Below are positions 33,517 through 42,496 of a stretch of 51,944 nucleotides of DNA, in pieces. A program made the position numbers and the translations under genes. The notes under the pieces are model-generated. The model was not told the DNA's origin and did no database searches. It saw nothing but the letters and a program-made list of their open reading frames with translations. The stretch comes from Streptomyces canus (GTDB lineage: Bacteria > Actinomycetota > Actinomycetes > Streptomycetales > Streptomycetaceae), in assembly GCF_001514145.1 (NCBI RefSeq), contig NZ_KQ948689.1, positions 1 to 51,944 of the forward strand. The letters run 5' to 3'. Position 1 is the first letter of the stretch; every line of letters starts with the position of its first letter.

Positions 33517-34611
33517 GTGGCACGACGGGACATCGAGAAGATCATCGGTGAGCTCGGCGAAGTCCGCCGGATGCTCACCGATCCCCATACCGGGGTCACG
33601 GCACTGCACCAGGTGCAGGAGAGCCGGCACAGCAAGGTCCTGGAGCACGTCACCTACAGCACCACCGGCGTGCGGGAGGAGAACCGCGAACTACGCCGAC
33701 GGCAAGAACGCATGCTCAACGACCTCGGCCAGGTCCGCGCGGCTGTCGACGACCTGCGCCGGGAGATCGCCCAGGCCTGGGCCCACACCCTCGGCCTGCC
33801 CCACATCCCCAGCACCGTGCAGCCGGCCGAGGAAGCCATCGAGACCCGGCCGGCCCCGGCCCTCGAGACCGGGGCCGGCCTCAACGACGAGCGGAAGGAC
33901 GACACCCCCGTGCCCGACCAGCACGCCGCCGACGACCCACCGCCCGCCGGGGCCGGACACGTCTTCCGCGATCAGCCCGAGCCGACGGACCAGACCGGGG
34001 CGGCAGACGGCCAGGGCACGGAGCGAGCACCCGGTGACCTTGCCGGCTTTTCGCACGCTCCCCCCGTTCACCACGAAGTGGCAGACAGCACGGGTCTCTT
34101 GCCGTCCGCGCCTGCTGCCCGAGAGAACGGCACCGAATCCACCGCGCCCGGCCCCGCCCCGGCCGCGGCACCGCCCTCAACACCTGCCGAACCCACCGGC
34201 ACGGCGAGCAGCGAGCCTACGGTCATCGACGAGCAGCAGTCCGAGTACCGGCGCGGGCTGCTGGCAGCGGCCGCCGTCTCCTCCGCCCGGCTCATATGCC
34301 ACAAGGACACCTGGGCGTTCCTGGTGGAAAAGTCCCTCACCCACGCCCACTTCCGGCTGCCGGACACAATCAGCGACACCGACGACGGACAGATCGACAC
34401 CCACCTCTCCGGCCGCTCCCTGCTCGCCGTACTGGTCACCACCCAGCACATCCTCGACCAGCCCGCCGACAACGACCTCGCCGCCTGGGCCCTCGCCCAC
34501 GCCATCCACACCCGCACCCACCAAGCCGTCACCACCGCCAGCAACGAGCGCTCCCACAACGGCGACGTGACCACCATCGTCCTCGATGACCGCCCCCCAA
34601 CCGCAGACTGA
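33517..34611 (+). CDS. hypothetical protein with N-terminal coiled coil and Pro/Ala-rich linker (364 aa)
   Basis: Residues 1-90 form charged helices (VREENRELRRRQERMLNDLG) typical of a coiled coil. A low-complexity Pro/Ala/Glu linker covers about 95-235. The C-terminal 120 residues form a folded helical domain (YRRGLLAAAAVSSARLICHK, DTWAFLVEKSLTHAHFRLPD), with no catalytic motif I recognise. The GTG start follows GGGAGG. It is convergent with the TnsC-like gene and shares its hairpin terminator region. It may be a scaffold or DNA-associated protein. Its place next to the transposition module could mean a functional link or only passenger status. Confidence 0.65.
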   Translation: MARRDIEKIIGELGEVRRMLTDPHTGVTALHQVQESRHSKVLEHVTYSTTGVREENRELRRRQERMLNDLGQVRAAVDDLRREIAQAWAHTLGLPHIPSTVQPAEEAIETRPAPALETGAGLNDERKDDTPVPDQHAADDPPPAGAGHVFRDQPEPTDQTGAADGQGTERAPGDLAGFSHAPPVHHEVADSTGLLPSAPAARENGTESTAPGPAPAAAPPSTPAEPTGTASSEPTVIDEQQSEYRRGLLAAAAVSSARLICHKDTWAFLVEKSLTHAHFRLPDTISDTDDGQIDTHLSGRSLLAVLVTTQHILDQPADNDLAAWALAHAIHTRTHQAVTTASNERSHNGDVTTIVLDDRPPTAD

Positions 34612-34634
34612 CGAGCTCACAACTCCTGCTCGGC

Positions 34635-34667
34635 GCGCCTCACCGGCTTGCTTTCATGGTGAGGCGC
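34635..34667. terminator. hairpin between convergent genes
   Basis: GCGCCTCACC and GGTGAGGCGC are perfect 10-base arms around a 13-base loop. The stop of the TnsC-like gene lies inside the loop, so the structure overlaps its last codons. It probably ends transcription from both sides. Confidence 0.55.
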
Positions 34668-35403
34668 CCAGGCGGCTGAAGACCCAGCGCAGCACCTCCT
34701 CGTCGACGCGGGGGCGGCCGGTGCGGGCAAGTGCGGTGCGGGTGTGGGCGGTCAGTCTCGCCCAGGCGCGGAAGTTGCCGTGCGCGGCGCGGCTGTCGGC
34801 GAACGTGATGTCGTCGGGGTCGGCGTCGGCCCAGACCGGGTGGAACAGCGGGATCGTCTCGAGGACTTCGCTGGGGGTGAGGCGGGTGAAGTGCTGCCAG
34901 ATGAAGATGCGGGAGGAGAGCATCGCCTCGCGGCGCAGCACGGTGTGGCAGCCCTCGCCGCCGACGAAGATGATGGCGAGCTGGGTGGAGGGTTCGTCCC
35001 ACAGGTAGCGGAAGTACTCGAACGCCTCCCCGTTGAGCCACTGCGCCTCGTCCACGAGGAAGGTGCGAGGGCGTTCGGCCAGGGCGGTCTTCAGCAGGCG
35101 GTCGAACTCGCTGGGATGGCGCGGGGGCTGGCCGGGCAGGCCGAGTGCGGTGAACAACTCGTAGCGCACCGCGCGGGCCGTGGGACGGGCCCGGAAAGTG
35201 ATCCTGCGGACATCCTCGTGCTCGAGTTCGCGCAGGCAGACATTGACCGCCAGGGTCTTGCCGAAGCCGGCGCCGCCGTGAATGCACATCATGGCCCGCG
35301 CTGCGACGGTGTCGGTGATGTTCTCCCGGGCGGTGAGCAGGGCGCGAGTGGCGACCACGGACGCGTTCGGCAGGTCGACGTACTGGTAGCTGGCCGCGGT
35401 CAC
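34654..35403 (-). CDS. TnsC/TniB-like AAA ATPase (249 aa)
   Basis: An AAA+ ATPase of the MuB/TniB/TnsC type that would pick targets and activate the transposase. Walker A is GGAGFGKTLAV (about 42-52). Walker B is FLVDEAQWLNGEAFEYFRYL (about 113-132). Sensor-like FVGGEGCHTVLRREAMLSSR follows, then PLFHPVWADADPDDI and an AHGNFRAWARLT block that resembles the C-terminal helix region of TniB proteins. The GTG overlaps the transposase stop by 4 bases (GTGA), so expression is coupled. A paralogous ATPase with an added N-terminal HTH is encoded at 37299-38630; the two share the LFHPVWA-x-ADPDD and HGNFR-x-WA blocks. Confidence 0.82.
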   Translation of the reverse strand: MTAASYQYVDLPNASVVATRALLTARENITDTVAARAMMCIHGGAGFGKTLAVNVCLRELEHEDVRRITFRARPTARAVRYELFTALGLPGQPPRHPSEFDRLLKTALAERPRTFLVDEAQWLNGEAFEYFRYLWDEPSTQLAIIFVGGEGCHTVLRREAMLSSRIFIWQHFTRLTPSEVLETIPLFHPVWADADPDDITFADSRAAHGNFRAWARLTAHTRTALARTGRPRVDEEVLRWVFSRLGASP

Positions 35404-37183
35404 AAGGCGTCTCCGTCGTCGCGTGCGTCAGGAGCCGCCACCCGAGGGGGCGGGTGGTCGGGGGCGGCTTCGGGCGGGGGCGGAGCCGGCCGGCCGGGTG
35501 TGGTCCGGGCGGTGAGGGAGGGCGGGGTGCGCCAGTCGGCCGGAGGTGCGGCGGGCGGGATGAGGTCCGGCAGGGCCAGCTTCGAGGCGTCGGTGTGCTC
35601 GGCGGCGGCCAGTTCGTGCTCGGCCTGGACGGAGGTGAGCGCTCCCAGCCGCTGGGCCGGTCCGGCTGTGGTGGCCGGGGCGAACCGTTGTCGGCGCAGC
35701 GTCTCGGCGGCCTTCACCTCCGCGCGCAGGCGTCGGGCCCGCTGCGCGCGGGCCGTGCGCACGGCCGCCAGTTGTTCGGGAGTGGCCGCGTCCGCGAGGT
35801 GCGCGGGCCCGAGATACGCGCCGTGGGCGTCGCAGACGTCGATCTCGTGGTCGTGGTGCGGCATGTAGCGCACGGTGACGGTACGGCCGGCCTGGCCGGT
35901 CATCCAGGGCGCGATGTAGGTGCGCCCGCGCCACCGCACACCATGACTGGACAGCTTGCGCGTCCGGCCGTCGTCCTCGAGCGTGAACGTCCACAGATCG
36001 GCGGCGGGAACGTCCGTGATGGGGGTCGGGTCGGCCTGCCACGCCTCGAGCGGCGTACGGCCGGACAACGCCCGGGGCCGGTGCTCGGTGTTCCACCAGC
36101 ACGTCCAGGCCAGGACCTCGGCGGTGAAGTCCTCAAACGACAAGATCCCGGACGTCTCCGGCCTGGGCCCCGTGCCTTTGCGTCGCCGGCTGGCACGGAG
36201 CTTGGCGGGGGTGAGGGTGTAGCCGGGCAGGGCCGCGAACAGCATCCGGTCAACGGCCCGGTTGGGTTTTCCACCGTGCCCTTGAGATGGGGGCTGTAGG
36301 CAGGAAGGTCCTTCACCGTCACGCCCATCGTGCCGAACGCTGCGGTGACGGTGGTCGACAGGAAGTCTTTTCCCCGGTCCACCCGCACCTGCTCCGGGGT
36401 CCCTCCCGCCGGCCCATACGGGTCTTCCCGCAGTACGGCGGCGCGCAGCGCGGCCAGCACGGAGGCGCGGGACGGAGTACCGGGGGTGACGGCGGTGCCG
36501 GTGATGACTTTGGTGGCGGTGTCCATGAACCAGGTCACCCATGGGCGCACCAGTTCGCCGTCGGCATCGACCAGCAGCGGCGCCTGCACATGGTCGGCCT
36601 CCCACACGTGATTGCGCCAGGAGAGCGCCCGTTTGCCGAAGACGTCGTGCGCGCGGGCTGCGTCCGCTCCCGCGGCAAGACCGGCCCGCTCCCCCGCGGT
36701 GAGATCACGGCGCACCGCACGCAGGAACGTCGACAGCGACGGCACCGGCTCCAGCAACGGCACCGCCGCCGGCGGCGCGCCCCCAGGAGGCGCCACGGAT
36801 CCAGGCGCCGTCGCCGACTGACCGTCACGGCTGCCGGTTGCGGCCCGGGCCACCAACTGGCGGTGCACGGCGGAGGCGTTGCCGTGCCAGTACGCCAGCA
36901 GCACCCGGATCTCCCCCGTGATCTCGAACCGGCCACCGCCACGCTCACCGGGACGCAGCGCGGCCCGCGGCGAGCGGGAAGCCTCCGCCAGCCACCGCCA
37001 CACCGTCCGCTCCGACACGCCCAGACACTCCCCCGCCAGACGCACATGCTCCCGCGACAGCCGCCGCTCGCCGCGCAGCGCCAGCAGCCGACGCACCGCC
37101 GGCCCCCGCAACGCCCTCAACGACTCCTTGCCCAGCACACCCGCCGGATCCTCCGGCGGCGCCAGCGACAACCCGTCCACCAC
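35400..37183 (-). pseudogene. TnsB/TniA/Mu-type DDE transposase, frameshifted
   Basis: A transposase in two frames. The N-terminal HTH region (residues about 20-75) contains ECLGVSERTVWRWLAEASRS. The rve/DDE core follows: WEADHVQAPLLVDADGELVR with the first Asp, RVDRGKDFLS with the second, and YSPHLKGTVE with the catalytic Glu. At about 36262-36273 the frame shifts by -1 near a GGAAAAC tract. It then continues as RAVDRMLFAALPGYTLTPAK, TCWWNTEHRPRALSGRTPLE, and the Mu-transposase beta-barrel C-terminal domain. Restored length is about 594 residues. The start is GTG 37183 with GGGGG upstream. The shift could be a mutation, a sequencing error or, less likely, programmed. The ATPase gene overlaps its stop by 4 bases. 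Confidence 0.8.
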
Positions 37184-37298
37184 CCCATGCCCCCTTCGTC
37201 CTCGTCCGCTTGCGTGGAGCGCGTCTTCGTCCGCCCCGTTACCTCGTCACCAACAGGCGACGGCCCGCGTGCACGGGCCCTGCGAGCAGCCCGGGCGG

Positions 37299-38630
37299 TC
37301 ACGGGTAGGGGCCAAGGCGCGCGCAGGCTTGCTCGATCAGCTCCCCATCCACACGCAGTGCGGGGCCGCGCTCACAGGCCGCATAGACATGCGACGTGAT
37401 CTTCGCCCAGGTGCGGAAATTGCCGTGCGCGATCTGCTCGTCCACCCGGGCAAGGTCGTCCGGGTCCGCCTGCGCCCACACGGGGTGGAACAGGCTCAGC
37501 GTCTGCGGCAGTTGAGACGGCTCAAGCCGGCCGACCTGGTGCCAGGTCAACACGCGCGAACGCAGCGCCGACGCCCGAGCCACCGCGCGTTCGCTTCCCG
37601 CCCCGCACAGCACCAGCGCCGCCGCGCAGCCCGGCGCGTCCCACAACTGCCGCAGGTAATCCAGCAAGGGCGGCGTCAGCCGCTGGGCGTCATCGACGAC
37701 CAGCACCCCCGGCTCGGCCAGGGCCCGCTCCAGCGCCTGTCCGGCCGGCCCGGCCCGATGCGTCAGCGCCCCCGACGGCAGCCCAAGCGCCTCACACAAG
37801 GAGGCCCGCAACTGCGGCAGACCGGGCGCTACCCCGGCCACCGCCCGCCACACCGGCACCCGGCCCGGCACAAGACGCACCGCCTGCTCCACCGCGACCG
37901 ACTTGCCCAAACCCGGATCCCCGAACACACAGCACATCCCACGGGCCGCGACCGTATGCCCCACCGCCTCCACCACCCCGGCCACCTGCCGCGTCGACAC
38001 CAACCGCGCCCCGGGCACGTACAACCGCACCCCACCGCCCCGCACCCCCGCATCCGCGGTACCCGGCTCGTCCTGCGCCGCAGACGTATCGCTGGCCGGC
38101 CTGTCGACCATCAGCGGGCCGCCCGCCCCGTCTGTGAGCCCCAACTCCGCCAGCGCCCGGTCATACGGACTCGGCTCCACCCCGGCGCGGGCCCCTGCCG
38201 GACGGGCCACCTCAAGCACCCGGCCCGCTCCCAGATCCCGCTTGATCACGCGGTGCAGCGTCGGCAGCGAGGGCACGCACTGCGCACCCCACACCTCCAA
38301 CGCCCCTTGTTCTTGGGCTTGGAGCATCCTGCGCCGCAACTCCGCGACGTTCCCGCCCGCCTGAGCCAGGACCTCCCACAAGGCGTCACTCAGCGAAAAC
38401 CCGTCCTGCCGCGGCCGCGCCTCGACATGACCCCGGCGTCCATCGGCCAGCCACCGCCACACCGTCCGCTCCGACACCCCCGCCAGCTCCGCCGCGATCC
38501 GCACGTGCAGCGTCGACAGCGTCCCCTCCCCCTCCACCGCAAGAAGCCGCCGCACCACCACACCCCGCGCCAACGGCACACCACCAACCGGGCCAGACCC
38601 CGCCGAACCCCCCTTGTCGTCGCTGGCCAC
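37299..38630 (-). CDS. HTH-TnsC-like ATPase fusion (443 aa)
   Basis: An unusual two-part protein. Its N-terminal region (about 25-120) has VVRRLLAVEGEGTLSTLHVR and ELAGVSERTVWRWLADG, which closely resembles the N-terminal DNA-binding region of the adjacent transposase. The C-terminal half (about 195-440) is a TnsC/TniB-like AAA domain: Walker A GDPGLGKSVAV, Walker B VLVVDDAQRLTPPLLDYLRQ, then the shared SLFHPVWAQADPDDL and HGNFRTWAKI. The second acidic residue of Walker B is Asp where the paralogue has Glu, so ATP hydrolysis may be weak. The start is placed at GTG 38630; the frame runs further into the broken PIN gene, and no ribosome site is visible. Possibly a target-selecting or regulatory TnsC. 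Confidence 0.75.
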   Translation of the reverse strand: MASDDKGGSAGSGPVGGVPLARGVVVRRLLAVEGEGTLSTLHVRIAAELAGVSERTVWRWLADGRRGHVEARPRQDGFSLSDALWEVLAQAGGNVAELRRRMLQAQEQGALEVWGAQCVPSLPTLHRVIKRDLGAGRVLEVARPAGARAGVEPSPYDRALAELGLTDGAGGPLMVDRPASDTSAAQDEPGTADAGVRGGGVRLYVPGARLVSTRQVAGVVEAVGHTVAARGMCCVFGDPGLGKSVAVEQAVRLVPGRVPVWRAVAGVAPGLPQLRASLCEALGLPSGALTHRAGPAGQALERALAEPGVLVVDDAQRLTPPLLDYLRQLWDAPGCAAALVLCGAGSERAVARASALRSRVLTWHQVGRLEPSQLPQTLSLFHPVWAQADPDDLARVDEQIAHGNFRTWAKITSHVYAACERGPALRVDGELIEQACARLGPYP

Positions 38631-39448
38631 GTAAACGGAAGACCCGGGATGCCGGGACTGCAGCAGCAGCGTGGAGGCCACCAGGCGGTCATCAGGCACG
38701 TCTAGGTCCAGCCAGTTCGGCAGCCCGTCGCCCTTGGGTTCGATGTGCTCGAAGACGGCGTGCACGTCGCCGGCGACTCGGACGCCGCGCCGCCCGCATC
38801 GCCGTTGGTCCGCAGTCCCTTCAGACGGCGGTCGGCCTTCTTCGCCGCCTCCCGGATATCGGGGTTGCGTCCGGCGCGCTTGTGGTCGTCCAGTTCCCGC
38901 AGGACAGCGGGCATCAGGTGAACCATGTACCGCTTTCCCAGCAACGGCGTGTAGATCGCCACGTCCGGGTCGTCCAACAGCACGTTCGTGTCGACCACCA
39001 AGCGCACCGCCCAGGGGTCAGAGGGCAACAGCTCACCCAGATTCCGGAGTGTAGTCACTGCGTCGCGTACGTGGTCGATGGCCCTGTCGATGGTGGCCGG
39101 CACCGTCTTGTCACGGGGGCGCTCAAGCCAGCGACTCAACAGCTCAAGGTTCTCCTCAAGACGCTTGGTGACCTCGGGCGTCGGATGCGGGAACAGCAGC
39201 CGGAACAGCGGCTCCCAGTCCCTCACACGCCCGAGCAGCTCCATTCGCCGCGTCTCGAGTTCAGGGCTGCTTGGCACCCATCCCCACTTCGGAGCGCCAA
39301 GGTGCATCACATAGTCGCGTCCCCGGTTGGGGTCGGTGTTTCGGATCTGCGAGTCGGCGAGGATCTGCACGAAGTCCGCTTCGATCAGGTCCAGGTCCGA
39401 CTGCAGGCGATCCAGATAGGTTGGTGGGGCTGCTGGTGTGGAGGCCAT
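38631..39448 (-). pseudogene. PIN-domain protein gene, frameshifted and truncated
   Basis: Read from ATG 39448 (GGTGG upstream), the protein has a helical N-terminal half and then the PIN start LVVDTNVLLDDPDVAIYTPL, with the first catalytic Asp, and LMPAVLRELDDHKRAGRNPD. Near 38790 the frame shifts, and the second frame continues HAVFEHIEPKGDGLPNWLDL, PDDRLVASTLLLQSRHPGSS. The PIN fold is cut at the position where an acidic VASDDKG block begins and the HTH-ATPase frame follows without a stop. The last conserved PIN segment is missing. It may have been interrupted by arrival of the transposition module. PIN proteins cleave RNA; this one is probably dead. Confidence 0.7.
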
Positions 39449-39569
39449 CCACCGATGATGTCGCACACCGCTGACAACTCACCGACCTTGCCTGATCCCC
39501 GTTGAGGCCCGGCTCTCGTGGTGTCGGGCGGTCGACAAACGGAGCCGTGCCCTTCTGCCTCATCGGCGG

Positions 39570-40559
39570 CTATCGTGGGCGCCCCTTCACCGGCCTGGTC
39601 CCGGGAGACCAGGCGGAACGGTCAGCCGGGTTGGGGTAGAGCGTGGCTTCGATTCGGTCAGCGACTGGTGTGTCACACCCATGTGCACCGAGTACGAATC
39701 CCGCCGCATAGGCGGTCGCATACAACGCGGTGCACCGCAGTTGGTCAGCCGCCGTCCCAAGGCTCGGGGCCGCCCTCACTCTGACGAACGAGTCGCTCGG
39801 TCGGGTGGGCACGTACTGGTCGAGAACGGTCATGCTGGCGTGAGTCCCGAGTCCAGACAGCAGGCGGTAATAGAAGTAGAGGGTGCGAAAGCTCTCCGTG
39901 GCAAAGCCTCGCGTCGGCCCCCACTTGGTGAGGGTGTCCACCATCTCGGAAACCGTCAGCTCCTGGGCCGCCAAGGGTCCGAACCCCGCAATCGCCTCAC
40001 TGAGGTCAAGGCTGACCGGCTTCAGTTGCGGCACGTGCGGCAACTCGTGCAACGGCTTGGCCCCTTCGTTGGGGTTGGCTGCGTTCCACCGGGCTATGCC
40101 GACGTTCGCCTTCTCCACCTTCTTCCGTCGTCTGCGGGCCTCCTTGCGATCGGCCGCGAGCATGGCATCGATGGCGTCGGCCTCTTGCTGGAGTCCGATC
40201 AGATGGCGCAGTTCGGCCTGACCGAGCCGTTCCAGGGCCGGGTACTCGCCGAATCGGATGTACAGGCACACCACCCAGGCCTCCAGATGTGCCCGCCCTA
40301 GAAGTCGCACCGCCATCTCCTGATCAGCGCGGCCCGCCGTCTCCATCTCAGCCAGCAACCGACAGCAGTGGCTCAGCGCGGCCCCGGCATACACCAGCCA
40401 CTTGACCCGTTCGGTGCCGGAGTTGATCAACGCCCAACGGGAGCTGGCGAAAGCCTGCTTCACCTCGGCAAGGAGGAGCGGGACGAGTTCGGAGACGTCG
40501 TCGGAGGTGAGTGGCCGCGCGGTGGAATCGGCATCCATGCCAGTCTGAGGCCCGTGCAT
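39570..40559 (-). CDS. hypothetical protein (about 329 aa)
   Basis: A helical, soluble protein that I do not recognise with confidence. The middle holds a long charged helix (AADRKEARRRRKKVEKANVG). Before it, AHLEAWVVCLYIRFGEYPAL recalls the core helix of DUF5677-like/HEPN-like proteins. FRTLYFYYRLLSGLGTHASM lies after. An R-x4-H RNase motif is not clear. Starts at ATG 40559 or 40538 are both possible. The frame runs on to 40682 over the divergent AlbA-type gene's start, which is unlikely to be real. It is divergent from that gene, so a shared promoter of about 95 bases is likely. Confidence 0.6.
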   Translation of the reverse strand: MHGPQTGMDADSTARPLTSDDVSELVPLLLAEVKQAFASSRWALINSGTERVKWLVYAGAALSHCCRLLAEMETAGRADQEMAVRLLGRAHLEAWVVCLYIRFGEYPALERLGQAELRHLIGLQQEADAIDAMLAADRKEARRRRKKVEKANVGIARWNAANPNEGAKPLHELPHVPQLKPVSLDLSEAIAGFGPLAAQELTVSEMVDTLTKWGPTRGFATESFRTLYFYYRLLSGLGTHASMTVLDQYVPTRPSDSFVRVRAAPSLGTAADQLRCTALYATAYAAGFVLGAHGCDTPVADRIEATLYPNPADRSAWSPGTRPVKGRPR

Positions 40560-40653
40560 GTGGTTCACCCGGGGAACGGTAGCCCGCCCTTGGACGCTTC
40601 TGTCGTGAATATCTGCCGCCACCTGCACCTGCAAGCGCGTAGGGTCCGTCGAC

Positions 40654-42006
40654 ATGGCCGCCGACAGCATGGTCCAGCTCATCTCCTATCTCGCCGCGCA
40701 ACAGCCGAACGAGATCAAGGGCACTCCGGAGAGCGAATGGGTCGACTTCAAGACCATCTCGCCTAATGGGCCGTACGACCTGAGCACCGATAAGGGCAAG
40801 TTCGAGCTGGCGAAGGACGTCGCCGCCTTCGCGAACGCTGGCGGTGGCCTGCTCGTGTGCGGGTTCAAGGCGAAGAAGCGTCCAAACGAGCTCTACGAGG
40901 TGGCGGAGAAAGCGACGCCCTTCGACAAGAAGCTGGTGAACATCGACTCCTACAAGGACATCCTCACGGAGTACGTGCGCCCGCTGATGAAGGTCAAATT
41001 CTTCTGGTACGACCATCCCGAGGGTGATCTGGAGGCATCCGGGCACTACTTCGTGATCGAGGTTCCGCCGCTGCCCGAAGCCGACCGGTGGGCAATGGTC
41101 ACCCGGGGCATCACCGAAAACGGCCAGTTCATCAAGAACAGCTGGACCATCCCGATCCGCAACGGCGACACCACGGCCTTCCTCCCGCAGGACGAGGTCT
41201 ACCGGCTCCTGAACGACGGCCTGCGTGCGCGGTCCACGACCGATGCCACTGTGCCGGCGCCCGCACCGGCCGCGGACCGCGTGAAGGCCCGAGAAATCCT
41301 GCGCGCCGCCCTGAAGATGGAGGAGACGCCCGTGCTCTTCTTCCAGAGCGCCCCTGATCGCCCGAGCGGGCTTGTCCCCGGCATGTACGCCGACGGCGGC
41401 CTGCGCGACGTCCTGAGCAATCAGGACACACTCCGGGGTACCGCCGCCTTCAACTGGTCCTCGGAATACACGCGTCCGACACCTCGCGAGGGCGGTCTCC
41501 TGCTTCCCGATGCTCCCCGCCGCGGACTGCTGATCGAGTCGGACGGCGCGGTGACAGGGGCCGTGTCAGCGACCGCGGAAATGCTCGGCTGGGCGATGGA
41601 GCGGTACAACGACGGCAGCGGCGTGCGCAGGATCAACGTGTTCGTGCTGACCGAGATCACCTTGGAGTATTTCCGGCTGGTCGACCGGCACGTCCTGCCG
41701 CTGGTCGACGGCGCGTGGACGCACCGGATCGTCGCCTCGGACTTCGCCCGACCGCCTGGACGCGTGCTCGCGTCCGGTGAGGACCCGGCCTTCCCGCTCT
41801 GGGGCTCCACCGAGATGGCCACGAGCGACGACTGGAACCACAGTTGGAGGGCCCTGGGCGATCCGGAACGCGACGCCTACGAAGCGCTGCGCTACGTCTA
41901 CGCGCTCTTCGGCCTTGATGTCTCCGTCAACCCGTTCGTCGACGGAGACCGCGTGAGCGCAGCCAAGCTGCGGGAGAAGGCAAAACGGCTGGAGACCGGG
42001 CAGTAG
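40654..42006 (+). CDS. AlbA_2/Schlafen-type ATP-binding protein (450 aa)
   Basis: The N-terminal about 190 residues match the Schlafen AlbA_2 domain: SEWVDFKTISPNG, the FELAKDVAAFANAGGGLLVC block ending in GF, and later YFVIEVPPLPEADRWAMVTR. The remaining 250 residues hold no clear motif; VSATAEMLGWAMERYNDGSG and LYFRL-like stretches look like a helical sensor region. AlbA_2 proteins bind nucleic acid, and several act in defence or regulation, so a defence link is possible. The start could also be ATG 40669. The last 30 residues are basic (KLREKAKRLE). It is divergent from the hypothetical gene at 39570. Confidence 0.75.
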   Translation: MAADSMVQLISYLAAQQPNEIKGTPESEWVDFKTISPNGPYDLSTDKGKFELAKDVAAFANAGGGLLVCGFKAKKRPNELYEVAEKATPFDKKLVNIDSYKDILTEYVRPLMKVKFFWYDHPEGDLEASGHYFVIEVPPLPEADRWAMVTRGITENGQFIKNSWTIPIRNGDTTAFLPQDEVYRLLNDGLRARSTTDATVPAPAPAADRVKAREILRAALKMEETPVLFFQSAPDRPSGLVPGMYADGGLRDVLSNQDTLRGTAAFNWSSEYTRPTPREGGLLLPDAPRRGLLIESDGAVTGAVSATAEMLGWAMERYNDGSGVRRINVFVLTEITLEYFRLVDRHVLPLVDGAWTHRIVASDFARPPGRVLASGEDPAFPLWGSTEMATSDDWNHSWRALGDPERDAYEALRYVYALFGLDVSVNPFVDGDRVSAAKLREKAKRLETGQ

Positions 42007-42496
42007 CAGGTCCCTTGCCGAGGGAGCCCCAAGCAGCGGGATGACGGCGGTCGCATCCACATCGGCGTTCAGCTGACCGACACGACCCAGCCCGGGCGCC
42101 CGCCTGCCCGGCTTCGCGCGCGGCCCCCGCCGTCGCGCGCGAGGAACACCGACGGCGCCCGGTCCCCTCGCCCGCCGCCCGGGACCTGCCCACCCACCCA
42201 CTTCTCTTTTCTTCCTGCTGTGGGGCGTGGACTCGGGGGCGTAGAGGGGATGTCGGCCTCCCGACCACGGCACGGTCAGCGTGGTGACCTGCGGATTCAC
42301 GGATGGGCGCGGCAGAGGGCGCGGGCGGTTGTCGGACGGGTTGTCGGCGGGGATGTGGGCCTGGTCAACGGAGGTGTTGTCGCTTCGTGACCGGGTCTTC
42401 GTGGTCGGTGATCCGGTCGGGGCCGGCTGCTGCTGTGGCCGGTACGCGCGGCGCCGGGCAGGCCGGTGCCGCACCGGCAGGGAAGCGAGCGGATCC
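42007..42496. other. gene-free, very GC-rich stretch
   Basis: About 490 bases in which I see no supportable gene, repeat or hairpin. Apparent frames on both strands are Arg/Pro-rich artefacts. It should contain the promoter of the replication-relaxation gene. Confidence 0.3.

Noticed and set aside
36262..36273. Programmed -1 frameshifting in the transposase
   Set aside because: The heptamer is not a standard slippery site and no clear downstream stem is seen by eye, so it is not annotated as programmed.
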